A stretch of DNA of 5,297 nucleotides from an uncultured Clostridia bacterium (GCA_947569225.1 CANORX010000079.1:1-5297); one strand, 5' to 3'; positions 1-5,297 are shown, counted from the first letter of the stretch. Numbers and translations are program-made. The notes: generated from the letters alone by a model not told the origin.

Positions 1-150
1 ACTAGCAATAAGTAAACTCTCTTCAATATTAGATCCACCCAAAACACGACCTGAATCCGCATCCATTACAACATAAGATTCTATGGCAAAAAGCTTCAAG
101 GGAAACATAAATACTACTAAAATTGTTATCATAAATATTAATTTTTTCAT
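1..150 (-). CDS. D-alanyl-D-alanine carboxypeptidase, DacA/DacF type (N-terminal 50 residues, cut by window edge)
   Basis: The 50 visible codons begin with a signal peptide: MKK, a hydrophobic run to about residue 20, and a likely signal peptidase I site after LFA at residue 22. The mature start, ESYVVMDADSGRVL followed by N-IEESLLIAS, matches the N-terminus of low-molecular-weight penicillin-binding proteins of the PBP5/DacF family (peptidase S11). These remove the terminal D-Ala from peptidoglycan stem peptides outside the membrane. In the family, the Ser of the final visible Ala-Ser begins the catalytic SxxK motif, so the window probably ends on the active-site serine (residue 50). The rest of the domain (SxN, KTG) lies outside. 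The ATG at 150 is the first possible start, because an in-frame TAG lies at 157-159. No Shine-Dalgarno sequence precedes it, unlike the other genes here. It follows the terminator of the lipoprotein gene, so it is probably transcribed alone. The family is fairly certain; the exact paralogue (DacA, DacF or other) cannot be told. Confidence 0.85.
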   Translation of the reverse strand, partial: MKKLIFMITILVVFMFPLKLFAIESYVVMDADSGRVLGGSNIEESLLIAS

Positions 151-158
151 TTCAATCT

Positions 159-164
159 AGTATA
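159..164 (-). promoter_or_regulatory. Candidate -10 box (TATACT) for the carboxypeptidase gene, implying a leaderless mRNA
   Basis: Read on the minus strand, the sequence before the ATG at 150 is TGCATATACTAGATTGAA. TATACT matches the -10 consensus at 5 of 6 bases and lies 8 bases before the ATG. Initiation would fall about 2 bases before the start codon. No good -35 hexamer is visible at 17 bases; a TG lies 2 bases before the hexamer, one base off the extended -10 arrangement. The call rests on one hexamer in AT-rich DNA and is tentative. Confidence 0.35.
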
Positions 165-202
165 TGCAAACACATTAAATAAAATTACTAACTATGTTTA
201 AT

Positions 203-228
203 TAAAAAAAGAGAACTCTATTCTCTCT
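203..228 (-). terminator. Rho-independent terminator of the three-gene cassette, overlapping the end of the lipoprotein gene
   Basis: Read on the minus strand, AGAGAGAA (221-228) pairs with TTCTCTTT (208-215) around the loop TAGAG (216-220). This gives 8 base pairs including one G-U, followed by further T residues (204-207). The left arm is made of the last sense codons of the lipoprotein gene, and the loop contains its TAG stop (218-220). The position fits the end of the cassette that begins at 1647. Confidence 0.75.
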
Positions 229-760
229 CATAATCATAAGTTCCATGTATCTTTTCTAAAGTAGTCTTATCAAAAGACTGAGCAACCCATTCATCATCTT
301 CTTTCTCAAGATTAACTTTAATAGTATAATCTACTCTATCACTAGCGTCTAACATATTCTTTAACTTATACTCCATAAACTTATCTTTATCATGTACATT
401 ATCTGTTAAAAACTCATCTGGATTATTTTTCAAATATTCATTAGCTTCTTTTTGAACTTTATAAAAATCATAAACAGTAATATTAACAGTAACAACTGCT
501 GTATCTCCAGTAATATCTGAATCAGTTATTTCATATTTCAAATCAGAATACTGCATCTTCATAGCTTTCATATAATCTTCTTTTTGCTTTTTATTAGTTA
601 AATCTGATCCTTCAGTAGTTAACTCTAAATCACTTAAAACCACATCATCTAACTTCTGATACTTTTTAAACAAATCCTCAGTAGCATTCTTAGGAGTCTT
701 ATCTAACACACACCCTACTAATAAAAACATACATGATAATATAACTAAAATTTTCTTCAT
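218..760 (-). CDS. Small secreted lipoprotein of unknown function
   Basis: This 180-aa protein starts with a lipoprotein signal peptide: MKK, a hydrophobic stretch, then the lipobox L14-V15-G16-C17. It should be diacylated on Cys17 and anchored to the outer face of the membrane. The mature part is rich in Asp, Glu and Lys. It opens with a helical region (TPKNATEDLFKKYQKLDD) and continues with alternating strands such as TAVVTVNITVYDF and DYTIKVNLEKEDDEWVAQSF. This layout resembles the NTF2/cystatin-like fold of DUF4878-type lipoproteins; that is a judgement by pattern, not a family match. The ATG at 760 has an excellent AGGAGG ribosome binding site 6 bases upstream. It is the last gene of a cassette with the DUF3603-like gene (48-base gap) and the 68-aa membrane protein, and no terminator is seen in the gap. 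Its substrate or partner cannot be told. Confidence 0.9.
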   Translation of the reverse strand: MKKILVILSCMFLLVGCVLDKTPKNATEDLFKKYQKLDDVVLSDLELTTEGSDLTNKKQKEDYMKAMKMQYSDLKYEITDSDITGDTAVVTVNITVYDFYKVQKEANEYLKNNPDEFLTDNVHDKDKFMEYKLKNMLDASDRVDYTIKVNLEKEDDEWVAQSFDKTTLEKIHGTYDYERE

Positions 761-765
761 TAATT

Positions 766-772
766 GCCTCCT
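766..772 (-). promoter_or_regulatory. Strong ribosome binding site of the lipoprotein gene
   Basis: Read on the minus strand, TAGGAGGCAATTAATG places AGGAGG 6 bases before the ATG at 760. It is the best Shine-Dalgarno match in the window. It shows that this organism uses canonical SD-led initiation, which makes the SD-free starts of the carboxypeptidase and uppP stand out. Confidence 0.85.
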
Positions 773-808
773 ACCTTTATATTAAACAATAAACTTAAAT
801 AATATACA

Positions 809-1441
809 TCACTTTTTAATTGTTAATAAATTTAATAACTCTAAAAACTCTTCATGCTTAAATGTAAAACTATTTTTAATATCTTTAACTAGTAAATCAT
901 ACTTATTATCACCATCAGTTTTCTCAAACCATTCATAATATAAATAATCTATTCTCTCTTTATCTTCCTTAAAAGCCTCTAACTCAAGAATAATATCATT
1001 TAATACTTTCTTTTCATTTCTAGTCATAGTATTAGTTTTTACTTTACTTGTCTTTACTTCATAATTTACACTATAATCAGTTAAACTTGACGTTACATCA
1101 ATGATTTCCATCTCCTCATTAACCAAAAAACCACTCTTTCGCTTAATAAAACCATGTCCATCAAATTCAATCATAACAGCATTTTTACCATTAGAAAAAA
1201 TAGCCGCAAACTTTATAATTTCAATATTTCTACTAGAAAACACCTGAGTCTTATCTTTAATACTATAAATAAAATCTTCACTCACTTTTATTTTCTTAGT
1301 AACAAAATCATAAAAAACATCATCACTCAATTTAAAAATTGGTACTCTTCTAACATGAACAAAATTATCATTCTCTTCCCAATCATAAAAATCATACATC
1401 TCCTCATTTAAATTAACTAATACATCATAAACATAAATCAT
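809..1441 (-). CDS. DUF3603-like cytoplasmic protein of unknown function
   Basis: This 210-aa protein has no signal peptide or membrane segment. Its opening (MIYVYDVLVNLNEEMYDFYD, then a W-E-x-N-D segment and a VPIFKL motif) and the later pattern AAIFSNGKNAVMIEFDG, then GFIKRKSGFLVNEE, follow the order of elements I remember for the Bacillota family DUF3603. That order is YDVWVN, HEWRKDD, a VPLLKV strand, then a 'VTDG-G' strand and an 'IRKSRLIPRQE' segment. The C-terminal third (about residues 135-210) is helical and charged. No catalytic motif is evident and no activity is known to me for the family. The ATG at 1441 overlaps the TAA of the upstream membrane-protein gene by one base (TAATG). 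Its ribosome binding site, AAAGGGG, lies inside the end of that gene, so the two are probably translationally coupled. The family link is remote and was made by eye. Confidence 0.7.
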   Translation of the reverse strand: MIYVYDVLVNLNEEMYDFYDWEENDNFVHVRRVPIFKLSDDVFYDFVTKKIKVSEDFIYSIKDKTQVFSSRNIEIIKFAAIFSNGKNAVMIEFDGHGFIKRKSGFLVNEEMEIIDVTSSLTDYSVNYEVKTSKVKTNTMTRNEKKVLNDIILELEAFKEDKERIDYLYYEWFEKTDGDNKYDLLVKDIKNSFTFKHEEFLELLNLLTIKK

Positions 1442-1647
1442 TAATGTTTCCCCTTTCTATATAATGATATAAAAATTAAAAATAACCCTAATATCATTAC
1501 CAAACATTCCCATTTACTAATTATAAATTGCACATATTCTTTAAAATTATACCCCATATTTAATAAATTTAAATAAATAATTACAAATGACAAACCAAGA
1601 CTACATAATAAAAGACCTAAAAAGAAGAGAACTATTCTAAAAATCAT
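1441..1647 (-). CDS. Small two-helix membrane protein, unknown function
   Basis: This 68-aa protein has two clear hydrophobic segments, at about residues 5-29 (IVLFFLGLLLCSLGLSFVII and on) and 49-63 (LVMILGLFLIFISLY). A short polar linker (about 30-46, with NMGYNFKEY) joins them, and the tail is basic (RKGKH). The single Arg at residue 4 and the basic tail suggest that both ends face the cytoplasm. I do not recognise a named family. The ATG at 1647 is preceded by GAGGGTG, 7 bases upstream, which supports it as a real gene despite its size. It is the first gene of the cassette and is coupled to the DUF3603-like gene by a 1-base overlap. It may anchor or partner that soluble protein, which is inference from the coupling alone. 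Confidence 0.75.
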   Translation of the reverse strand: MIFRIVLFFLGLLLCSLGLSFVIIYLNLLNMGYNFKEYVQFIISKWECLVMILGLFLIFISLYRKGKH

Positions 1648-1767
1648 TCAAACACACCCTCATAAATATCTTATTTATTTTATTTATATTTTAGTTTATT
1701 ATTATTATTGTTATAAAGTTGTTTATAATATTAGTATTAAAATTTTTCCTGCTGAGCATGTTAATAA
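1648..1767. other. Divergent intergenic region between the membrane-protein cassette and uppP
   Basis: This roughly 120-base stretch is almost entirely A and T and must hold the start signals for both directions. On the plus strand a perfect TATAAT lies at 1724-1729, with no convincing -35 at 17 bases. On the minus strand the only sure element is the GAGGGTG ribosome binding site of the gene starting at 1647; several -10-like AT hexamers are present but cannot be ranked. A run of TTA/ATT triplets at about 1697-1709 looks like simple composition. No hairpin, operator palindrome or riboswitch stands out. Confidence 0.5.
1724..1729 (+). promoter_or_regulatory. Candidate -10 box (TATAAT) for uppP
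   Basis: A perfect TATAAT is preceded by TGTT, so there is a TG two bases before the hexamer, slightly off the extended -10 spacing. Initiation would fall near 1736, about 20 bases before the ATG at 1758 and 30 before the first in-frame uppP codon. No good -35 is seen. In DNA this AT-rich, a single hexamer is weak evidence. Confidence 0.4.
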
Positions 1768-2577
1768 ATATTATTTTTAGAAATAATAAAATATGTAATA
1801 TTAGGAATAGTACAAGGATTCACTGAACCCTTACCAATTAGTTCTAGCGGACATGTATTTATTTTAAAAGAACTTTTTGACTTAGGAAGTTCAGATTTAA
1901 ACTTTGAAATAATCGTTAACTTTGGAAGCCTACTCGCAATTTTATTAATTTATAAAGATGACATAATAAGACTTATAAAAAACTTCTTTTTATATTTTAA
2001 AGAAAAAACAGAAGAAACAAGAACTGACTTTAAATATTGTTGGTTGATAGTCCTAGGAAGTATTCCTGTTGGAATAATAGGATTTACTTGTAAAGATTTT
2101 ATAGAAGACAAATTAAATAATATTAAAATTGTAGGAATATCATTTTTAATAACAGCGCTATTCTTATTCCTAGTTAAAAATATAAAAGGTAAAAAAACAG
2201 ATAAAGAATTAAACATTTGGGACAGTATTATAATAGGACTTACACAAGTAATAGCAGTATTACCTGGAATAAGTAGAAGTGGATCAACTCTTATTGGTGG
2301 ACTTTTCAGAGATTTAGACAGAAGCACAGCTTTAAAATACTCATTCATGCTATATATACCTGTTAGCCTAGGAACAATAGTATTAGGCATAAAAGACTTA
2401 TTAGAAATAGGAAATATCCATGATATAATACTTCCTTATGGATTAGGTTTCATAGCTTCATTTGTAGTTTCATTCTTCACTCTAAGATGGTTTATGAATG
2501 CAGTAAAAAAAGGAAATTTAAAATATTTTAGTATTTATTGCTTATTACTAGGTTTAACAATATTAATATTTATGTAA
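1768..2577 (+). CDS. uppP: Undecaprenyl-diphosphatase UppP (BacA family), start codon unclear
   Basis: UppP is a polytopic membrane enzyme that hydrolyses undecaprenyl pyrophosphate to the monophosphate. It recycles the lipid carrier for peptidoglycan and other surface polymers and gives bacitracin tolerance when abundant. The open frame from 1768 gives about 269 residues, the usual family length. Both signature regions are present. The first is GIVQGFTEPLPISSSGH at residues 13-29 (Glu20, the SSSGH loop, His29; Gln16 stands where many homologues have Glu). The second is LPGISRSGSTLIGG, with PGISRSGST at 166-174 and Arg170 in the place of E. coli Arg174. Several hydrophobic helices separate and follow them. 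The first ATG/GTG/TTG in this frame is TTG 2044, an internal Leu after the first motif; starting there would delete catalytic residues. Upstream, in-frame TAA stops lie at 1762-1767. The real start is therefore ATA 1768, or ATG 1758 with a one-base frame change in the T run at 1774-1778. It is the only plus-strand gene and is monocistronic. Confidence 0.88.
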   Translation: MLFLEIIKYVILGIVQGFTEPLPISSSGHVFILKELFDLGSSDLNFEIIVNFGSLLAILLIYKDDIIRLIKNFFLYFKEKTEETRTDFKYCWLIVLGSIPVGIIGFTCKDFIEDKLNNIKIVGISFLITALFLFLVKNIKGKKTDKELNIWDSIIIGLTQVIAVLPGISRSGSTLIGGLFRDLDRSTALKYSFMLYIPVSLGTIVLGIKDLLEIGNIHDIILPYGLGFIASFVVSFFTLRWFMNAVKKGNLKYFSIYCLLLGLTILIFM

Positions 2578-2610
2578 AAAGAATGTATCTACTCATACAT
2601 TCTTTATTTT
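2578..2610 (+). terminator. Bidirectional intrinsic terminator between uppP and the HD hydrolase gene
   Basis: AAAGAATGTAT (2578-2588) and ATACATTCTTT (2595-2605) form a perfect 11-bp stem around the 6-base loop CTACTC. On the plus strand it is followed by ATTTTTATT, and it begins right after the uppP TAA (2575-2577). On the minus strand the stem ends in TTT and continues TTACAT, giving five T in a row. It can therefore also stop transcripts of the converging gene that ends at 2613, probably less strongly. Confidence 0.85.
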
Positions 2611-2612
2611 TA

Positions 2613-3440
2613 TTAATTATTAAATACCTTTTTTAAAACTATTCCCCTAATATAATCATATTTCTCATCTGACAACATATTTTCAAGATTTTTAATTCTA
2701 TAAGCAATAGCACCAACAATTCTATATTGTGTCTTAGTTAACTCTCTATTAACTAGCAAAAAATCCAATATTTCCAATGTCTCTTTAACATATTTAATCC
2801 TAAATTTTTCACTAGAATTCATTAAATCACTTACATTATCAAGCCTATCACATAATTTAATAGTAAGAGCCCAACTAGACATATTTTTCATTTTTAATTC
2901 TAAATATCTAGATTTACCTATTTCCTTTTTTAAATCCTCATCCGTAGTCAACTCTAAAACAACACCTGCTACATCTGCACCAAAAAATTCAACTATATCA
3001 TAAAAAGTTAAATTAGTATCTTCTAACGTATCATGAAGTATAGCAGCAGCACACAAAATATCTAAATGATTAGAATTCTTTTTAAAATATTTTACATTTC
3101 TAGCTACTCTAATAGGATGCAAAACATAAGGAGTACCATCTTTTCTAAATTGACCCTCATGCATTCTCTTAGCAAACTTTAAAGCACGTCTCTCTAAAGA
3201 AAAATTACTTTTACTCTCACTATTCTTAAGTTGCTTATCCACATCTTTATTATAATTAAAAACTTCTGTTATCTCATAGCCTAAATTAAGTAAACTACTA
3301 TTAATAATGTTAATATCTTTACCCTTATCAACATAATAAATCTCATAATTACCATTCCTACACTTATACACAACAGCATGAGAATAACATCCAAGCATCT
3401 TTCCCTCTTTAATACTTCTTTTTAACGCATTAATATCCAT
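2613..3440 (-). CDS. Stand-alone HD-domain (p)ppGpp hydrolase-like protein (small alarmone hydrolase, MESH1/SpoT-HD type)
   Basis: This 275-aa protein carries the HD fold of the RelA/SpoT hydrolase and MESH1 families, at about residues 80-260. The motifs appear in order: A86-LKFAKRMHEGQFRKDGTPY to H108-P-I, then AAILHDTLEDT (H136-D137, E140-D141), then LCDRLDNV (D198, N202). By analogy the metal ligands are H108, H136, D137 and D198, binding Mn2+. The family removes the 3'-pyrophosphate from (p)ppGpp; a MESH1-like NADPH phosphatase activity or another nucleotide substrate remains possible. The synthetase, TGS and ACT domains of full-length Rel are absent. Instead there is an N-terminal region of about 80 residues (CYSHAVVYKCRNGNYEIYYV and on), which I do not recognise. 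The ATG at 3440 has AGGGTGG 7 bases upstream. The gene lies alone between two terminators, so it is probably a single-gene transcript. Confidence 0.85.
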   Translation of the reverse strand: MDINALKRSIKEGKMLGCYSHAVVYKCRNGNYEIYYVDKGKDINIINSSLLNLGYEITEVFNYNKDVDKQLKNSESKSNFSLERRALKFAKRMHEGQFRKDGTPYVLHPIRVARNVKYFKKNSNHLDILCAAAILHDTLEDTNLTFYDIVEFFGADVAGVVLELTTDEDLKKEIGKSRYLELKMKNMSSWALTIKLCDRLDNVSDLMNSSEKFRIKYVKETLEILDFLLVNRELTKTQYRIVGAIAYRIKNLENMLSDEKYDYIRGIVLKKVFNN

Positions 3441-3460
3441 ATATATACCACCCTAAACTT

Positions 3461-3489
3461 ATTATATATTATTTTTTTATAAAATTAAA
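3461..3489 (-). promoter_or_regulatory. Candidate promoter of the HD hydrolase gene
   Basis: Read on the minus strand, a perfect TATAAT (3461-3466) lies 17 bases after TTTAAT (3484-3489), which matches the -35 consensus at only 3 of 6 bases. The -10 box is well placed before the AGGGTGG ribosome binding site of the gene starting at 3440. The region directly follows the upstream gene's terminator, so a promoter is expected here. Confidence 0.45.
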
Positions 3490-3515
3490 GAAAAAAGAGA
3501 TAAATATTATCCCTC
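3488..3515 (-). terminator. Rho-independent terminator of the coiled-coil gene
   Basis: Read on the minus strand, GAGGGATAA (3507-3515) pairs with TTATCTCTT (3495-3503) around a 3-base TAT loop. This makes 9 pairs including two G-U, followed by TTTTCTT. It starts 3 bases after the TAA of the gene ending at 3519. The G-U pairs make it moderately weak, but the position and T tract are typical. Confidence 0.65.
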
Positions 3516-3518
3516 ATA

Positions 3519-5000
3519 TTACTCTAAATAATCAATAACTTCTATTCCATCATTTCCATCAGTTGTAACTTCATCATCATACATTGAATCAATTACTTCA
3601 TCAATAATAGGTGATTCCATCTCTTGAACAGTTTCACTTGGAACTTCTGGCTCACTCATAGGAGTAAAAGCTTTCTTTATTTTAGAATCAGGTTTTACAA
3701 CATCTTCACCTTTATTCCAAATACTCATAACCTCATCTTTAATAACATCAACATTAACATATAAATATTGTTGCTCATTTCCAAGATTCTCTACCCTATT
3801 TGAGTACACTAAGAAATTAACCTTATCTTGAAACTTATTCATTAAATCAACAGCTTTACCATTTAACTTCTCATGAATAATCTCTAAACTTCTCTCCTCA
3901 CAAGTAATCTCATTAGAAATATTAGTATAATTAATATCTAAATTCTTAACCTCATCTTTAAAGCTTTGAATATCACTATTATATTTATTCTCTAAATACT
4001 TATCATCAACTATTTCATTTCTTAATTCATTAATAATCTTCTTATAATCATCTTCTTCAATAATTAAATTAGCTTCACCATATAAAGTATTAATTAACTC
4101 TGATAAAATATCTTCCTTTTGTTCTCTCTCTTTTAAAACGCCATCATATAGTTTCTTAGACTCATCTATTAACACTTTTAACTCTTCTTTTCTCTTTTCA
4201 ATAACATCTAAATTATTTCTAAAAGTATCTAATCTACTATTATGATATTTCTCTTTCTCAAAAAGTTCACTTCTTAAACTCTCACTTGAATAATTATTCT
4301 CTTCTAAATTACCTGCTGTATCTCTTTTCTTAGTAGTATATTTATCAATAATATCAAAAATATTGCTATCCTTAATCTCTTTAGAAGTCTTATCAAACTC
4401 ATTATGTGCTTTAGTAATTAAAGTATCAAACATCTCACTTACTTGACTAAAAGGTTTATTTTCCTTAAAAGCATCCAATAACTTATTACCTAAAACTACA
4501 GGATGATTATATTTAATCTCTAAACTAGTGTTAATTCTTTCAAGTTCTGCTTCTAAAACATCTAAATTAACCTCATCTTTAGTCTTTATATTAAAGTCAA
4601 AATAAGCTTTCTTTCCTAACTTAGAATCAGCTAAAGAAAGTAACTCTCTAACATTAGCAATTTCTTGCTCAAGTAAAGTCTTATCTCCTAATAACTTTCT
4701 TCTAGTACTAGACTTAGTACTCTTATCACTTAATTTAGTCTCAAGTTCACTTAAACTATTATTTAAATCATTAAGAGAATCCTCTAAATACTTTCTTTCC
4801 TCTTCATCTTTATATTTTTCATCTTTATTTACATACTCATAACTACTAAGTTTAGACTTTAAACTCTCAATCTCTCCTTCAATATATTTTTTTCTCTCTT
4901 CAAGAAAATCAGTATCTTCTTCTACTTTAAGATCACTTAACTTATATCCAGATTTTTTTACTAAAATTCCTATTAAATCTTCTAATGCTCTATAATTCAT
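3519..5000 (-). CDS. Coiled-coil protein with acidic C-terminal tail, unknown function
   Basis: With the ATG at 5000 this is a 493-aa soluble protein (no signal peptide, no membrane segment) that I do not recognise. After a short N-terminal part (MNYRALEDLIGILVKKSGYK), long charged heptad-like helices run at about residues 31-128 and 240-375, with Leu/Ile spaced among Glu and Lys (for example IEGEIESLKSKLS and LNDLNNSLSELETKLS). Between them is a mixed segment (about 131-235, with YFDFNIKTKDEVNLD and NHPVVLGNKLLDAF). The last 50 or so residues are Pro/Glu/Asp-rich, probably disordered, and end in EVIDYLE. No nucleotide-binding motif is seen, so it is not an SMC ATPase by itself. A structural or scaffold role is inference. 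The ATG is preferred over TTG 5012 and GTG 5009 because GGTGAT, the 3' half of the full SD, sits just before it and would overlap those codons. It follows the upstream gene by 5 bases, so the pair is one transcript. Confidence 0.85.
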   Translation of the reverse strand: MNYRALEDLIGILVKKSGYKLSDLKVEEDTDFLEERKKYIEGEIESLKSKLSSYEYVNKDEKYKDEEERKYLEDSLNDLNNSLSELETKLSDKSTKSSTRRKLLGDKTLLEQEIANVRELLSLADSKLGKKAYFDFNIKTKDEVNLDVLEAELERINTSLEIKYNHPVVLGNKLLDAFKENKPFSQVSEMFDTLITKAHNEFDKTSKEIKDSNIFDIIDKYTTKKRDTAGNLEENNYSSESLRSELFEKEKYHNSRLDTFRNNLDVIEKRKEELKVLIDESKKLYDGVLKEREQKEDILSELINTLYGEANLIIEEDDYKKIINELRNEIVDDKYLENKYNSDIQSFKDEVKNLDINYTNISNEITCEERSLEIIHEKLNGKAVDLMNKFQDKVNFLVYSNRVENLGNEQQYLYVNVDVIKDEVMSIWNKGEDVVKPDSKIKKAFTPMSEPEVPSETVQEMESPIIDEVIDSMYDDEVTTDGNDGIEVIDYLE

Positions 5001-5005
5001 ATTTA

Positions 5006-5297
5006 TCACCAATCCAATTCTATTTTATTCTTTTTTTCATTTATGTCAACCTTAACACTTGGTTGCTCATTTTTAACTTCTTCTTTTAGAGGAACAACTA
5101 CTTCTTCATGTTTTGTCTCTCTAATATGTTTTTCAACTACCTGTGAAAGATTTTTCATATCTTTTTCACTTTTTTCTATTAATTTATCAATATTATCAAG
5201 TGCATCTGACACTTCTTTTTCATCCTGAACAATATTTTCTTTAGGTTTTTCATTGTTAAGACTAACATCCTCAATGATTTTAATATCTTCTTTGTTA
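5006..5297 (-). CDS. C-terminal part of an acidic, charged protein of unknown function (start beyond the window)
   Basis: The frame is open from the right edge to the TGA at 5006-5008, giving 96 visible residues and no ATG in them. The GTG at 5212 (MSDALDNIDKL if used as a start) is probably internal, because the frame continues upstream in the same style (EDIKIIEDVSLNNEKPKENI) and no ribosome binding site precedes it. The visible part is hydrophilic. It has a predicted helix (SDALDNIDKLIEKSEKDMKN and LSQVVEKHIRETK), then a Glu/Lys/Val-rich, probably disordered linker, and ends in the short motif KKNKIELDW. It looks like the tail of a longer protein whose domain lies outside. It is the gene directly before the coiled-coil protein (5-base gap), so the two are likely co-translated and may interact. 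Confidence 0.75.
   Translation of the reverse strand, partial: NKEDIKIIEDVSLNNEKPKENIVQDEKEVSDALDNIDKLIEKSEKDMKNLSQVVEKHIRETKHEEVVVPLKEEVKNEQPSVKVDINEKKNKIELDW

Noticed and set aside
1154..1411. 85-codon open frame on the plus strand
   Set aside because: It lies antisense within the DUF3603-like gene, is rich in Ile, Asn and Lys as expected of translated AT-rich antisense DNA, and has no SD.
1697..1709. TTA/ATT triplet run as a regulatory or phase-variable repeat
   Set aside because: It is only about four units long and imperfect, in a region that is nearly all A and T. It is best explained by base composition.
1950..2390. 146-codon open frame on the minus strand
   Set aside because: It is antisense to uppP, whose conserved catalytic motifs show that the plus strand is coding.
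2044..2577. TTG 2044 as the start of a short UppP
   Set aside because: The frame upstream encodes the family's GIVQGFTEPLPISSSGH motif at the right distance; starting at 2044 would give an enzyme without it.
5006..5212. GTG 5212 as the start of a 68-aa protein
   Set aside because: The reading frame stays open to the window edge with the same composition, and no SD precedes the GTG. The gene most likely begins outside.
5043..5228. 61-codon open frame on the plus strand, rich in Ser, Phe and Thr
   Set aside because: It is the antisense shadow of the Glu/Lys-rich gene at 5006-5297, whose composition explains the Ser/Phe bias.
1..5297. Mycoplasma-type code (TGA read as Trp)
   Set aside because: TGA ends the frames at 809-811 and 5006-5008 at sensible protein ends, and Trp is always TGG in the genes read here. 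Cell-wall genes are also present.

Overview
The window is very AT-rich DNA with strong AGGAGG-type ribosome binding sites. TGG is read as Trp, and TAA, TGA and TAG are all used as stops, so the standard bacterial code applies rather than the Mycoplasma code. A D-Ala-D-Ala carboxypeptidase start and an undecaprenyl-diphosphatase imply a peptidoglycan wall. Together these suggest a low-GC walled Bacillota/Bacilli-like bacterium, possibly an uncultured gut lineage near Erysipelotrichia/RF39. The lineage is inference. No insertion sequence, tRNA, rRNA or CRISPR array is visible.

Layout from left to right. At 1-150 (minus) lies the N-terminus of a secreted DacA/DacF-type carboxypeptidase, cut by the window edge just at its predicted SxxK serine. 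Its start has no Shine-Dalgarno sequence and sits directly behind a -10-like box. At 218-1647 (minus) is a three-gene cassette read 1647 to 218: a 68-aa two-helix membrane protein, a 210-aa DUF3603-like cytoplasmic protein joined to it by a 1-base stop/start overlap, and a 180-aa lipoprotein. The cassette ends in a hairpin terminator whose stem includes the lipoprotein's last codons. At 1768-2577 (plus) is uppP, the only plus-strand gene; its N-terminal catalytic motif is present, but no ATG, GTG or TTG precedes it in frame. A perfect 11-bp bidirectional terminator separates it from a converging 275-aa stand-alone HD-type (p)ppGpp hydrolase (2613-3440, minus). At 3519-5297 (minus) is a two-gene unit: the C-terminus of an acidic, charged protein cut by the right edge, and a 493-aa coiled-coil protein of unknown function starting 5 bases after it.

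The functional theme is mixed: cell-wall lipid-carrier recycling and peptidoglycan trimming (uppP, the carboxypeptidase), envelope proteins of unknown role, alarmone turnover, and a coiled-coil pair. The two points most worth checking are the broken or non-canonical start of uppP and the unrecognised coiled-coil operon. I do not see convincing evidence of a defence system or mobile element.
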